64,000 bases of DNA from Polaribacter ponticola (GCF_026191475.2 NZ_JAOSLC020000003.1:186001-250000), one strand, 5' to 3'. Numbered from the stretch's first letter, positions 44,169 to 54,224 are shown. A program made the numbers and translations. The notes: generated from the sequence alone by a model not told the origin.

Positions 44169-45200
44169 ATGAATTTTACAGCACAACAAATAGCAGATAT
44201 TTTAGAAGGTGAAGTAGTAGGTAATCCTAATGAAGAAGTTTCTAAATTATCTAAGATAGAGGAAGGTGAAAAAGGTTCTTTAACTTTTTTATCAAACCCT
44301 AAATACCAACCCTTTTTATATACTACAAATGCTTCTATTGCTATTGTAAATAAGAGTTTTTTATTGGAAAAAGAAATTTCTACAACTCTTATAAAAGTAG
44401 AAGACGCATATAAAGCCTTTTCAAAACTACTAGAGTTTTATAATGAAGTAAAAAATAATAAAATGGGTAGAGAAATGCCACATTTTATTTCTGATTCGGC
44501 TAAAATAGGTGATAACGAATACCTTGGTGCATTTGCTTATATAGGTGAAAATGTAATTATAGGTAATAATGTAAAAATATACCCTAATTGTTATATTGGT
44601 GATAATACAACTATTGGTGATAATTGTATTATTTTTTCTGGAGTTAAAATTTATTCTGAAACTAAAATTGGTAATCACTGTAAAATACACTCTGGTTGTA
44701 TTATTGGTTCTGATGGATTTGGTTTTGCTCCAAATGAAAAAGGAGAATACAAAGCGATACCACAAATTGGTAATGTTATTATAGAAGATTATGTAGACAT
44801 TGGTTCTGCCTCAACAATAGATAGAGCTACTTTAGGATCTACTATTATAAGGAAAGGTGTAAAATTAGATAATCAAATACAAATAGCACATAATGTAGAA
44901 GTAGGTAAAAACACCGTTATAGCAGCACAATCAGGTGTTGCAGGATCTACAAAAATTGGTGAAAATTGTATGATTGGTGGGCAAGTAGGTTTAGCGGGGC
45001 ATTTAATAATTGGCAATAATGTTAAAATTCAAGGTCAATCAGGAATTACGAAAAGTCTAAAAGATGGAGAAAAAGTACAAGGAACTCCAGCTATAAATTA
45101 CTCAGATTATAATAAATCATATGTATATTTTAGGAATTTGCCTAAAATAATGGCATCAATAGATAAAATGAAAAAAGACATTAATACTCAAAAAGTATAA
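44169..45200 (+). CDS. lpxD: UDP-3-O-acylglucosamine N-acyltransferase
   Basis: LpxD adds the second acyl chain to UDP-acyl-glucosamine in lipid A synthesis. An N-terminal uridine-binding domain (MNFTAQQIADILEGEVVGNP) precedes a left-handed beta-helix of hexapeptide repeats (IGDNTTIGDNCIIFSG). The catalytic histidine is in IQIAHNVEVG. The start at 44169 gives 343 residues; the longer frame from TTG 44160 would begin inside the promoter. The lpxC-fabZ gene starts 2 bp after the stop. Confidence 0.95.
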   Translation: MNFTAQQIADILEGEVVGNPNEEVSKLSKIEEGEKGSLTFLSNPKYQPFLYTTNASIAIVNKSFLLEKEISTTLIKVEDAYKAFSKLLEFYNEVKNNKMGREMPHFISDSAKIGDNEYLGAFAYIGENVIIGNNVKIYPNCYIGDNTTIGDNCIIFSGVKIYSETKIGNHCKIHSGCIIGSDGFGFAPNEKGEYKAIPQIGNVIIEDYVDIGSASTIDRATLGSTIIRKGVKLDNQIQIAHNVEVGKNTVIAAQSGVAGSTKIGENCMIGGQVGLAGHLIIGNNVKIQGQSGITKSLKDGEKVQGTPAINYSDYNKSYVYFRNLPKIMASIDKMKKDINTQKV

Positions 45201-45202
45201 AG

Positions 45203-46594
45203 ATGAGTAAGAAACAAAAAACTATAAAATCAGAAATTACATTATCAGGTGTAGGTTTGCACACTGGTATTAATGTATCAATGACATTAAAACCTGCTCC
45301 CGTAAATCATGGATTTGCTTTTAGTAGAGTAGATTTAGAAGGTTCTCCTACAATAGAAGCAAAAGCTGAATACGTAGTAACTACACAAAGAGGTACAAAT
45401 CTTGAAAAAAATGGGGTTCAAATTCAAACTTCAGAGCATGTATTAGCTGCAGCAGTAGGTTTAGATATCGATAATTTATTAATTGAAATTGATGCTTCAG
45501 AACCTCCAATTATGGATGGTTCTTCTAAGTATTTTGTTGAAGCTATAGAAAAAGCGGGTATACAAGAACAAGAAGCTTTAATTGAAGAGTATGTAGTAAA
45601 AGAAATTATTTCTTATAGAGATGAAATTACTGGTAGTGAAATAATTTTAATGCCTTCAGATGAGTATCAAATAACTACAATGGTAGATTTTGGTACTAAA
45701 ATTTTAGGAACTCAAAATGCTACATTAGATCATATTTTAGATTTTAAAGAAGAAATTGCAGATGCAAGAACTTTCAGCTTTTTACATGAAATTGAAATGT
45801 TATTAGAAAACGACCTTATTAAAGGTGGTGATTTAAATAATGCAATTGTATATGTAGATAAAGAATTATCTGAAAGTACAATGCAGAAACTTAAAAAAGC
45901 TTTTAAGAAAGATGATATAGCTGTAAAGCCAAATGGAATTTTAGACAATTTAACTTTGCATTGGGCAAATGAGGCGGCACGTCATAAGTTACTTGATGTT
46001 ATTGGAGATTTAGCACTTACAGGAATCCGTATAAAAGGAAAAGTGATTGCTAATAAACCAGGGCACCTTATTAATACTCAGTTTGCTAAAAAACTAGCTA
46101 AGATTATAAAAACTGAAAAGAGAAATAATGTTCCTCAATATGATTTAAATTTAGCTCCTTTAATGGATATTCATCAAATTATGGATATTCTTCCTCACAG
46201 ACCTCCTTTTTTATTGGTTGATAGGGTTATTGAGTTATCTGATAAGCATGTTGTTGGTATGAAAAATGTTACAATGAATGAAAATTTCTTTGTAGGTCAT
46301 TTTCCAGGGTCACCAGTTTTGCCAGGTGTTTTACAAGTTGAAGCTATGGCACAATGTGGAGGGATTTTAGTATTAAGTACGGTTCCAGATCCAGAAAATT
46401 ATTTAACTTATTTTATGAAAATGGATAAGGTTAAGTTTAAACAAAAAGTTTTACCAGGAGATACTTTAATTTTTAAGTGTGAATTGATAACTCCAATTAG
46501 AAGAGGAATTTGTCATATGCAAGCATATGCTTATGCGAATGGTAAATTGGTTGCAGAAGCTGAATTAATGGCACAAATTGCTAGAAAAAAATAA
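45203..46594 (+). CDS. Bifunctional LpxC deacetylase / FabZ dehydratase
   Basis: 463 residues join two enzymes. Residues 1-305 are LpxC, the zinc deacetylase that commits to lipid A (LSGVGLHTG, TSEHVLAA, RHKLLDVIGDLALTG). Residues 315-463 are FabZ, the hydroxyacyl-ACP dehydratase (LPHRPPFLLVDRV, GHFPGSPVLPGVLQVEAMAQ). This fusion is a known Bacteroidetes feature and balances lipid A and fatty acid synthesis. It lies between lpxD and lpxA with gaps of 2-3 bp. The A7 run at 45405-45411 is in frame. Confidence 0.96.
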   Translation: MSKKQKTIKSEITLSGVGLHTGINVSMTLKPAPVNHGFAFSRVDLEGSPTIEAKAEYVVTTQRGTNLEKNGVQIQTSEHVLAAAVGLDIDNLLIEIDASEPPIMDGSSKYFVEAIEKAGIQEQEALIEEYVVKEIISYRDEITGSEIILMPSDEYQITTMVDFGTKILGTQNATLDHILDFKEEIADARTFSFLHEIEMLLENDLIKGGDLNNAIVYVDKELSESTMQKLKKAFKKDDIAVKPNGILDNLTLHWANEAARHKLLDVIGDLALTGIRIKGKVIANKPGHLINTQFAKKLAKIIKTEKRNNVPQYDLNLAPLMDIHQIMDILPHRPPFLLVDRVIELSDKHVVGMKNVTMNENFFVGHFPGSPVLPGVLQVEAMAQCGGILVLSTVPDPENYLTYFMKMDKVKFKQKVLPGDTLIFKCELITPIRRGICHMQAYAYANGKLVAEAELMAQIARKK

Positions 46595-46597
46595 AAT

Positions 46598-47383
46598 ATG
46601 AATCAACCATTAGCATATGTTCATCCTCAGGCTAAAATTGCAAGAAATGTTGTAATTGAACCTTTTACAACTATTCATAATAATGTAGTAATTGGTTCTG
46701 GTACTTGGATTGGCTCTAACGTTACTATAATGGAGGGCGCAAGAATTGGTAAAAATTGTAGAATTTTTCCTGGAGCTGTTATTTCTGCTATTCCGCAAGA
46801 TCTAAAATTCGAAGATGAAGAAACTACAGTAGAAATAGGTGATAACGTTACTATAAGAGAATGTGTAACCATTAATAGAGGAACAAAAGATAGAATGAAA
46901 ACAATTATTGGAGATAATTGTTTAATTATGGCTTATTGTCATATTGCTCATGATAGTTTTGTTGGAGATAATTGTATTTTTTCTAATAATACAACTTTAG
47001 CAGGTCATGTTACAATTGGAGATAATGTAGTTTTAGCAGGTATGGTGGCTGTACATCAGTTTGCATCGGTAGGTAAACATGCTTTTGTAACTGGTGGATC
47101 TTTAGTAAGAAAAGATGTACCTCCATATGTTAAAGCAGCAAGAGAGCCATTATCTTATGTTGGTATCAATTCTGTAGGGTTAAGAAGAAGAGGATACTCA
47201 ACTGAAAAAATTAGAGAAATTCAGAATATATATAGAATATTATTTCAAAAAAATTATAACTATACGCAAGCTATAGATATTATTGAAGCAGAAATGGAAG
47301 CAACTCCTGAGCGTGATGAAATTATACAGTTTATAAAAGACTCACATAGAGGGATAATGAAAGGTTATTTTAATGTCAATTAA
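46598..47383 (+). CDS. lpxA: UDP-N-acetylglucosamine O-acyltransferase
   Basis: LpxA transfers a 3-hydroxyacyl chain to UDP-GlcNAc in the first lipid A step. 261 residues of hexapeptide beta-helix (IGSGTWIGSNVTIMEGARIG), catalytic histidine in AYCHIAHDS, substrate loop VTGGSLVRKDVPPYVKAARE, and a helical C-terminus. It starts 3 bp after lpxC-fabZ, so lpxD, lpxC-fabZ and lpxA form one operon. Confidence 0.96.
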   Translation: MNQPLAYVHPQAKIARNVVIEPFTTIHNNVVIGSGTWIGSNVTIMEGARIGKNCRIFPGAVISAIPQDLKFEDEETTVEIGDNVTIRECVTINRGTKDRMKTIIGDNCLIMAYCHIAHDSFVGDNCIFSNNTTLAGHVTIGDNVVLAGMVAVHQFASVGKHAFVTGGSLVRKDVPPYVKAAREPLSYVGINSVGLRRRGYSTEKIREIQNIYRILFQKNYNYTQAIDIIEAEMEATPERDEIIQFIKDSHRGIMKGYFNVN

Positions 47384-47457
47384 AAGATATTAATAAATAG
47401 AAATTTAAATTAAATAGTCTAACGTAAAAAAGCAAAAGACATAAAGTATTATATAAC

Positions 47458-48024
47458 ATGGCAACAACATCAGATATTAGAAACGGATTGTGTATTAAAT
47501 ACAATAACGATATTTATAAAATAGTTGAATTTTTACACGTAAAACCGGGTAAAGGACCAGCTTTTGTTAGAACAAAATTAAAAAGTGTTACAAACGGAAA
47601 AGTGGTAGATAATACTTTTCCTGCAGGGAGAAAAATTGAAGATATTAGAGTAGAAACACATAAATTTCAATACTTATATAGTGAAGGAGATACATATCAC
47701 TTTATGAACGAAAAAGATTACTCTCAAATTCAATTACAAAAAAGCGCCTTGGATGCTCCAGATTTAATGAAAGAAGGAGAAATTGTAACTATTATTATTA
47801 ATTCTGAAGATGATATGCCATTGTCTGTAGATTTACCAGCAAGTGTAGTTTTAGAAGTTACACATACAGAACCAGGTGTAAAAGGTAACACTGCTACAAA
47901 TGCAACTAAACCTGCAACTGTAGAAAGCGGAGCAATTGTAAATGTACCTTTATTTATAAATGAAGGAGACAAAATAAAAGTTGAAACTACAAAAGGAACA
48001 TACCAAGAGCGTATTAAAGAATAA
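47458..48024 (+). CDS. efp: Elongation factor P
   Basis: 188 residues. EF-P rescues ribosomes stalled at polyproline. The tip of domain I is KPGKGPAFVRTKL with Lys32 at the position that is modified in other bacteria. Domain III ends VPLFINEGDKIKVETTKGTYQERIKE, a typical C-terminus when read in two parts. It is placed between lpxA (74 bp) and the second lpxD (28 bp), a common Bacteroidetes order. Confidence 0.96.
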   Translation: MATTSDIRNGLCIKYNNDIYKIVEFLHVKPGKGPAFVRTKLKSVTNGKVVDNTFPAGRKIEDIRVETHKFQYLYSEGDTYHFMNEKDYSQIQLQKSALDAPDLMKEGEIVTIIINSEDDMPLSVDLPASVVLEVTHTEPGVKGNTATNATKPATVESGAIVNVPLFINEGDKIKVETTKGTYQERIKE

Positions 48025-48052
48025 TTTTATTTTAAGTATTTAATATCATAAA

Positions 48053-48982
48053 TTGGATTTTAAAAAAACACATACTTTAACTGATATAGCACAAATTTTA
48101 AATTGCGAATTTATTGGTGATGCTTCTTCTTTGGTTAAAGGAATGAATGAAATTCATGTTGTAGAAAAAGGTGATATTGTTTTTGTAGATCATCCAAAGT
48201 ATTATGATAAAGCATTAAATTCTGCCGCTACTACTATTTTAATCAATAAAAGAGTAGAATGCCCAGAAGGAAAATCACTTTTAATATCAGATGATCCTTT
48301 TCGTGATTTTAATAAGCTAACAAAACATTTTAATCCATTTATTTCTTCACCTAAGAGTATTTCAGATTCTGCAATTGTTGGATTGGGTACTGTTATACAG
48401 CCCAATGTATTTATAGGTAACAATGTAATAATTGGTAAAAACAGTGTAATTCATCCTAATGTAGTAATTTATGATAATACTATTGTTGGAAATAATGTAG
48501 TTATACATGCCAATACTGTTTTAGGAGCAGATGCTTTTTATTACAAAAATAGAACAGAAGGGTATGATCAATTAATTTCTGGTGGTAGAGTTGTTTTAGA
48601 AGATAATGTACATTTAGGAGCTTCTTGTACTATTGATAAAGGTGTAACAGGAGATACCACAATAAAAAAAGGTTCTAAATTAGATAATCAGGTTCATGTA
48701 GGACACGATACTGTAATTGGAGAAAAATGCTTAATTGCCTCGCAAACCGGTATTGCTGGTTGTGTTATAATAGAAGATGAAGTAACTATTTGGGGGCAAG
48801 TTGGTACTAATAGCGGAATTACCATTGGAAAAGGTGCTGTAGTTCTAGGTCAATCTGGTGTTACAAAATCAATTGCTGGAGATAAAACTTATTTTGGAAC
48901 TCCAATTTCAGAATCAAGAGAAAAATTAAAAGAATTAGCACAAATAAAAAGTTTTTTAAAAGAAAGAAAAAAATGTAAATAA
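48053..48982 (+). CDS. Second LpxD-like N-acyltransferase
   Basis: 309 residues, TTG start. It has the LpxD N-terminal domain (TLTDIAQILNCEFIGDASSL) and hexapeptide helix (VIIGKNSVIHPNVVIYDNTI), with histidine in QVHVGHDTVIG. It is shorter than the LpxD at 44169 and lacks the C-terminal helix. The two differ clearly, so this is an old paralogue found at this site in many Flavobacteriaceae. Whether it acts on UDP-acylglucosamine or another nucleotide sugar is unknown. An A7 run at 48062-48068 stays in frame. Confidence 0.85.
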   Translation: MDFKKTHTLTDIAQILNCEFIGDASSLVKGMNEIHVVEKGDIVFVDHPKYYDKALNSAATTILINKRVECPEGKSLLISDDPFRDFNKLTKHFNPFISSPKSISDSAIVGLGTVIQPNVFIGNNVIIGKNSVIHPNVVIYDNTIVGNNVVIHANTVLGADAFYYKNRTEGYDQLISGGRVVLEDNVHLGASCTIDKGVTGDTTIKKGSKLDNQVHVGHDTVIGEKCLIASQTGIAGCVIIEDEVTIWGQVGTNSGITIGKGAVVLGQSGVTKSIAGDKTYFGTPISESREKLKELAQIKSFLKERKKCK

Positions 48983-49018
48983 ATCATTTATTTTCTTTTT
49001 TAAAATCAATCAATAAAC

Positions 49019-49026
49019 TATTTTTG
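49019..49026 (+). promoter_or_regulatory. -7 element for sucD
   Basis: TATTTTTG followed by CG, 24 bp before the sucD ATG, matches TAnnTTTG. Confidence 0.55.
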
Positions 49027-49050
49027 CGTAACAAATTAAAATAACAAACC

Positions 49051-49923
49051 ATGAGTGTTTTAGTAAATAAGGAATCAAAAATTATTGTACAAGGTTTTAC
49101 TGGTAGTGAAGGAACTTTTCACGCAGGTCAAATGATAGACTACGGAACTAACGTTGTAGGTGGTGTTACTCCTGGAAAAGGAGGGCAAGAACACTTAGGT
49201 AAACCTGTTTTTAATACAGTTGTTGAAGCTGTTGAAAAAGTAGGAGCAGATACTTCAATTATTTTTGTACCACCAGCATTTGCTGCAGACGCTATTATGG
49301 AATCTGCAGATGCAGGAATTAAAGTAATCATTTGTATTACAGAAGGAATTCCTACTGCAGACATGGTAAAAGTAAAAGCATATATTGATAATAAAGATTG
49401 TAGATTAGTTGGTCCTAACTGCCCAGGAGTAATTACTCCAGATGAAGCTAAAGTTGGTATTATGCCAGGATTTATCTTTAAAAAAGGTAGAGTAGGTATT
49501 GTATCTAAATCTGGTACTTTAACTTATGAAGCTGCAGATCAGGTTGTAAAACAAGGTTTTGGTATAACTACAGCAATTGGTATTGGAGGAGATCCAATTA
49601 TTGGAACTACTACTAAAGAAGCTGTTGAATTATTAATGAATGATCCAGAAACTGAAGCAATTGTTATGATTGGTGAAATAGGTGGTAATTTAGAAGCTGA
49701 AGCAGCACAATGGATTAAAGCAGATGGAAATAGAAAACCAGTAGTTGGTTTTATTGCAGGACAAACTGCACCAGCGGGTAGAACAATGGGACATGCTGGA
49801 GCAATTGTTGGTGGAGCTGATGATACTGCACAAGCAAAAATGAAAATTTTAGCAGAAAACGGTGTTCACGTTGTGAGTTCTCCTGCAAAAATTGGAGAAA
49901 TGGTTGCGAATGTTTTAAAATAA
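49051..49923 (+). CDS. sucD: Succinyl-CoA synthetase alpha subunit
   Basis: 290 residues. It forms succinate, CoA and NTP with SucC in the TCA cycle. CoA-binding N-domain: [20 protein letters not shown]; ligase domain: [14 protein letters not shown]. The phosphorylated histidine lies in [10 protein letters not shown] (about residue 247). The beta subunit gene is not nearby. It has its own promoter and a strong terminator. Confidence 0.97.
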   Translation: MSVLVNKESKIIVQGFTGSEGTFHAGQMIDYGTNVVGGVTPGKGGQEHLGKPVFNTVVEAVEKVGADTSIIFVPPAFAADAIMESADAGIKVIICITEGIPTADMVKVKAYIDNKDCRLVGPNCPGVITPDEAKVGIMPGFIFKKGRVGIVSKSGTLTYEAADQVVKQGFGITTAIGIGGDPIIGTTTKEAVELLMNDPETEAIVMIGEIGGNLEAEAAQWIKADGNRKPVVGFIAGQTAPAGRTMGHAGAIVGGADDTAQAKMKILAENGVHVVSSPAKIGEMVANVLK

Positions 49924-49971
49924 ATTTAAAAACATTAAATAACTGTTAAAGTTTTAAAATAAATCTTATAT

Positions 49972-50008
49972 AAATCCGTTGAATTCGTAAATTCGACGGA
50001 TTTTTTTA
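49972..50008 (+). terminator. Rho-independent terminator after sucD
   Basis: AAATCCGTTGAATT pairs with AATTCGACGGATTT (one G-T pair) with a 4-base loop and a T7 tail. Confidence 0.88.
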
Positions 50009-50029
50009 TTCAACTCAACTCAAATAATT

Positions 50030-52993
50030 ATGAAACATTTTAAATTACTTGCTTTAAGCTTGTTAGTAGTTTCAGCTATTAGTTGTACAACTAATACTGA
50101 AAAAAGTTATGAGGTAGCATCACAAAAAGATGCAAATGGAATTACTTATGAAACAGTAGAAAACGACCCAACAGGTTTGCGTTTATATACTTTAGATAAC
50201 GGTTTAAAAGTTTACTTAAGTAAAAATTCTGATGAACCTAAAATTCAAACTTTTATAGCTGTTAGAGCTGGTTCTAATTATGACCCAAAAGAATCTACTG
50301 GTTTAGCTCATTATTTAGAGCATATGGTGTTTAAAGGAACTCATAAGATAGGTACTGCAGATTGGGAAAAAGAAAAAGTTTATTTAGATAAGATTTCTAA
50401 ATTATATGAACAACATAGAGCAGAAAAAGATACAGCTAAAAAATTAGCTTTGTATAAAGAAATTGATAAAATATCTTTAGAAGCTTCTAATTTTTCTATA
50501 GCAAATGAATATGATAAAATGACTGCTTCTTTAGGTGCAACTGGTACAAATGCTCATACTTGGTTTGAAGAAACTGTTTATAAGAATAAAATTCCTGCAA
50601 ATGAATTAAATAAATGGTTATCTGTAGAATCAGAACGTTTTAGTACTTTAGTATTACGTTTATTTCATACTGAATTAGAAGCTGTTTTTGAAGAGTTTAA
50701 TAGAGGACAGGATAATGATTTTAGAAAACGATATGCTGCAATGTTAAAAGGTTTATTTCCTAAACATCCTTATGGTCAGCAATCTACTATTGGAACTGCA
50801 GAACATCTTAAAAACCCTTCTATGGTAGATATTCATAATTATTTTAATAAATATTATGTACCAAATAATATGGCGGTAGTTTTGGTTGGAGATTTTGAAT
50901 TTGATACAACTATAAAACAAGTTAATGAAGCTTTCGGTAAGTTTAAGAGAAAAGAATTAACTCATCCTGTTTTACCAAAGGAAGAAGTAATTACTGCTCC
51001 AATAATAAATGAGGTTTTTGGACCAACTTCAGAAAGTATTTCAATCGCGTACCGTTCTGGTGGTGTTAATACTGTAGATGAAAAATTTGTTACTCTAGTA
51101 GATATGATTATGGCTAATGGTAATGCTGGTTTAATTGATTTAAATTTAAATCAAAAACAAGTAGTACAAAGAGCAAGTTGCTCTCCAACATTTTTAAATG
51201 ACTATGGATATCATACATTTACAGGAAACCCAAAAACTGGTCAATCTTTAGATGAAGTAAAAGATTTGTTATTAGAACAAGTAGAAAAATTAAAAAAAGG
51301 TGAATTTGATGAATGGATGATAGAAGCTGTTGTAAATGATTTAAAATTAAGTCGAACTCGTCAATATGAAAACAACACTGCTTTAGCAAGTGCTTATTTT
51401 AATGCTTTTATTCACCATGAAAACTGGAATAATAAAGTTAAGTTTTTAGATGATTTAAAGAAAATTACGAAACAAGAATTAGCAGATTTTGCAAATGGAT
51501 TTTATAAAGAAAACTACGTAATAACTTATAAAAGAAAAGGAGAAGATAAAAATATAGTTAAAGTGTCTAATCCAGGTATTACACCAGTAAACTTAAATAG
51601 AGGTAAAAGTTCTGATTTTATTACTGAATTTAATAAAATTGAGTCTGAGCCATTACAGCCTAAATTTGTAGATTATAAAACAGCTATTAAAGAAACTAAA
51701 ACTAAAAATGGTATTAAAGTTTCTTATGTTTTAAATGAAAATAATGATTTGTTTGATATGAACATTATTTTTGATATGGGAAGTGATAATGATAAAAAAT
51801 TATCTTTAGCTGCAGGTTATCTAGAATACATTGGTACAGAAAAATATACTAATGAAGCACTTAAAAAAGAATTTTATAAGTTAGGAATTTCTTATTATGT
51901 AAGTGCAGGTACAGATAAAACTTACTTTGGTTTAAATGGTTTAAAAGAAAATTTACCTAAAGGATTAGAATTATTAGAGCAACTTTGGGATAATGCAAAA
52001 GCAGATCAAGAAGCTTATGATAAATATGTAGAAAAAATTTATAAAGGTCGTCAGGATGGAAAACTTCAAAAAGGAAACATCCTTTTTACAGGTTTAATGA
52101 ATTATGGTAAATATGGAGAGAATTCACGATTAAGAGACATCATGCAAATTGATGAACTTAAAGCCATTAATCCTGAAGAGTTAGTAGCTCTAATAAAGGA
52201 TATGAAAAATTACAAGCACAGAATATTTTATTACGGTAAAGATGTTGAGAAGGCTGTTGCAGCTTTAGATGTAAATCATAAAGTTTATGGAGAATTAAAA
52301 GAATATCCAGTTGCAAAAGAATATAAAGAAACTGAAACAGGTGGGAATGTGTTTTTTACAGACTACGATATGGTTCAAACTGAGATGATGTTTTTAGCTA
52401 AAGGAGATCCTTTTAAAGCAGAAAATATGGCAGCGTCAACTTTATTTAACACTTATTTTGGAAGTGGTTTATCTTCAATTGTATTTCAAGAAATTAGAGA
52501 GTCTAAATCTTTAGCTTATTCTGCATTTGCTTCATATAGTAATGCAAATAAAAAAGATTCGCCTAATTATGTTATGGCTTATGTAGGTACACAAGCAAAT
52601 AAATTAGAGCAAGCGGTAGATGCTATGATGGATTTAATGAATAATATGCCAGAAGCTGATAAGCAATTTCAGGCAGCAAAAGAATCTACATTAAAAAAAT
52701 TAGCAGCACAAAGAATTACAAAATCTAGTATTTTCTGGAATTATGAAAGATTACAAGATTTAGGGATAGATAATGACAATAGAGAAGAAATGTACAATAC
52801 TATTAAAAATATGACAATGAAAGATTTAAAGTCATTTTTTGATAAAAATGTTAAAGGTGAATCTTACAATGTTATGGTAATAGGAAATAAAAAAGATTTA
52901 AATGTAAAATCACTTAAAAAACTTGGTAAAATTAAAGAGTTAGAAGTAGATTATTTATTTAATTATATAGATAAAAAACCTGTAAAACAATAG
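50030..52993 (+). CDS. M16-family zinc metallopeptidase, lipoprotein
   Basis: 987 residues. A lipoprotein signal ends at Cys19 (VVSAISC). The first M16 domain has the inverted zinc motif HYLEHMVFKGT and downstream Glu in ELEAVFEEFNR, so it is catalytic. A second, inactive M16 domain covers about 540-980. Two-domain pitrilysin-type enzymes of this kind degrade peptides at the cell envelope. An A7 run at 51292-51298 stays in frame. The gene stands alone between two terminators. Confidence 0.92.
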   Translation: MKHFKLLALSLLVVSAISCTTNTEKSYEVASQKDANGITYETVENDPTGLRLYTLDNGLKVYLSKNSDEPKIQTFIAVRAGSNYDPKESTGLAHYLEHMVFKGTHKIGTADWEKEKVYLDKISKLYEQHRAEKDTAKKLALYKEIDKISLEASNFSIANEYDKMTASLGATGTNAHTWFEETVYKNKIPANELNKWLSVESERFSTLVLRLFHTELEAVFEEFNRGQDNDFRKRYAAMLKGLFPKHPYGQQSTIGTAEHLKNPSMVDIHNYFNKYYVPNNMAVVLVGDFEFDTTIKQVNEAFGKFKRKELTHPVLPKEEVITAPIINEVFGPTSESISIAYRSGGVNTVDEKFVTLVDMIMANGNAGLIDLNLNQKQVVQRASCSPTFLNDYGYHTFTGNPKTGQSLDEVKDLLLEQVEKLKKGEFDEWMIEAVVNDLKLSRTRQYENNTALASAYFNAFIHHENWNNKVKFLDDLKKITKQELADFANGFYKENYVITYKRKGEDKNIVKVSNPGITPVNLNRGKSSDFITEFNKIESEPLQPKFVDYKTAIKETKTKNGIKVSYVLNENNDLFDMNIIFDMGSDNDKKLSLAAGYLEYIGTEKYTNEALKKEFYKLGISYYVSAGTDKTYFGLNGLKENLPKGLELLEQLWDNAKADQEAYDKYVEKIYKGRQDGKLQKGNILFTGLMNYGKYGENSRLRDIMQIDELKAINPEELVALIKDMKNYKHRIFYYGKDVEKAVAALDVNHKVYGELKEYPVAKEYKETETGGNVFFTDYDMVQTEMMFLAKGDPFKAENMAASTLFNTYFGSGLSSIVFQEIRESKSLAYSAFASYSNANKKDSPNYVMAYVGTQANKLEQAVDAMMDLMNNMPEADKQFQAAKESTLKKLAAQRITKSSIFWNYERLQDLGIDNDNREEMYNTIKNMTMKDLKSFFDKNVKGESYNVMVIGNKKDLNVKSLKKLGKIKELEVDYLFNYIDKKPVKQ

Positions 52994-53016
52994 AAATCAA
53001 TACTATTAATTTAAAG

Positions 53017-53053
53017 AAACTCGTAAAGCTATAATTACTTTACGAGTTTTTTT
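53017..53053 (+). terminator. Rho-independent terminator after the M16 gene
   Basis: A 12-bp perfect stem AAACTCGTAAAG / CTTTACGAGTTT with a nine-base loop and T tail. Confidence 0.88.
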
Positions 53054-53060
53054 ATTTTAG

Positions 53061-53068
53061 TATCTTTG
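53061..53068 (+). promoter_or_regulatory. -7 element for fabG
   Basis: TATCTTTG, 25 bp before the fabG ATG, lies directly after the preceding terminator. Confidence 0.55.
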
Positions 53069-53093
53069 AAGCTTTAAAAAAAACAACTAAAAA

Positions 53094-53840
53094 ATGAAAT
53101 TATTAGAAAATAAATCAGCTATTATAACTGGTGCTACAAGAGGTATTGGACGTGGTATTGCAATAGAATTTGCAAAACAAGGAGCTAATATTGCATTTAC
53201 ATATAGCTCTTCTGTTGATGCCGCAAACGCTTTAGAAGCAGAGCTAAAAGCTTTTGGTGTTTCTGCTAAAGGATATCAATCTAATGCTGCAGATTTTGAT
53301 GCTGCACAAGAGTTGGCTAAAGAAGTTTTAAAAGAATTTGGTTCTATAGATGTATTAATAAATAATGCAGGTATTACTAAAGATAATTTACTTATGCGAA
53401 TATCTGAAGATGATTTCGATAAAGTAATAGAAGTTAATTTAAAGTCGGTTTTTAATTTAACAAAAGCTGTTATTAGACCTATGATGAAACAAAGAGCTGG
53501 TTCTATTATTAATATGAGTTCTGTAGTTGGATTAAAAGGTAATGCTGGTCAAACAAATTATGCAGCTTCAAAAGCTGGTATTGTTGGTTTTTCTAAATCT
53601 GTTGCTTTAGAATTGGGTTCAAGAAATATTAGATCTAACGTAGTTGCTCCAGGTTTTATAGAAACTGAAATGACAGCAAAATTAGACGAAAAAGTTGTTG
53701 AAGGATGGCGTAATGACATTCCTTTAAAACGAGGTGGAACTCCAGAAGATATTGCAAATGCTTGTGTGTTTTTAGCTTCAGATATGAGTGCATATATTAC
53801 AGGGCAAACTCTATCTGTAGATGGAGGAATGTTAACTTAA
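53094..53840 (+). CDS. fabG: 3-oxoacyl-ACP reductase
   Basis: 248 residues of the short-chain dehydrogenase fold. NADP-binding ITGATRGIGRGIA, NNAG motif in VLINNAGITKDN, catalytic Ser in NMSSVVG, and YAASK for Tyr and Lys. The C-terminus ITGQTLSVDGGM is typical of FabG. It reduces 3-oxoacyl-ACP in fatty acid elongation. The gene is intact and marks the end of the housekeeping block. Confidence 0.94.
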   Translation: MKLLENKSAIITGATRGIGRGIAIEFAKQGANIAFTYSSSVDAANALEAELKAFGVSAKGYQSNAADFDAAQELAKEVLKEFGSIDVLINNAGITKDNLLMRISEDDFDKVIEVNLKSVFNLTKAVIRPMMKQRAGSIINMSSVVGLKGNAGQTNYAASKAGIVGFSKSVALELGSRNIRSNVVAPGFIETEMTAKLDEKVVEGWRNDIPLKRGGTPEDIANACVFLASDMSAYITGQTLSVDGGMLT

Positions 53841-53959
53841 TAAATAACAGATTATTGTAGTTTAATATAGGTAGTTTTTATTCATCTGTACTTTTTTGTA
53901 AATCATCTAAAGCAAATTATTACTTGTCTAAAATTATATTTCTTCATTATATTGATCAC

Positions 53960-53967
53960 TATTTTTG
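53960..53967 (+). promoter_or_regulatory. -7 element before the broken small gene
   Basis: TATTTTTG, 20 bp before the ATG at 53988, supports that this small gene was once expressed. Confidence 0.4.
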
Positions 53968-53987
53968 TAGTGTTAAATAGAAATATT

Positions 53988-54196
53988 ATGGAAACTATAC
54001 ATTTATCTACAATGCAAAAAAAGTTTTAAAAGCAATAAATGAAGAGCATTTAACTAGCTTTCAAATTTTTAATAGAATTACAAGTGCTTCTTTAATAATT
54101 GCTGTTTATATTGTTATTGATGAACTTAAAAATATGGGTTTCTTAGATAGTTATATAAAAAAAGGACTTATGTATCATTTTGTAGTAAAAAAATGA
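53988..54196 (+). pseudogene. Small unknown protein, frameshifted
   Basis: From ATG 53988 the frame stops after MQKKF. Adding one A to A7 (54016-54022) opens VLKAINEEHLTSFQIFNRIT and on to YIKKGLMYHFVVKK at 54196, about 70 residues in all, with a hydrophobic stretch (ASLIIAVYIVIDEL). A -7 element precedes it and a terminator follows, so it has a complete gene frame apart from the indel. Family unknown. Confidence 0.55.
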
Positions 54197-54204
54197 TATT
54201 CTAA

Positions 54205-54224
54205 AAATAAATAAATAAATAAAT
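54205..54224. repeat. AAAT tetranucleotide repeat
   Basis: Five tandem AAAT units directly before the terminator stem. It is non-coding. Confidence 0.85.

Noticed and set aside
54205..54224. AAAT microsatellite as a phase-variation site
   Set aside because: It lies after the coding sequence and before a terminator, so unit changes would not alter a reading frame or a promoter.
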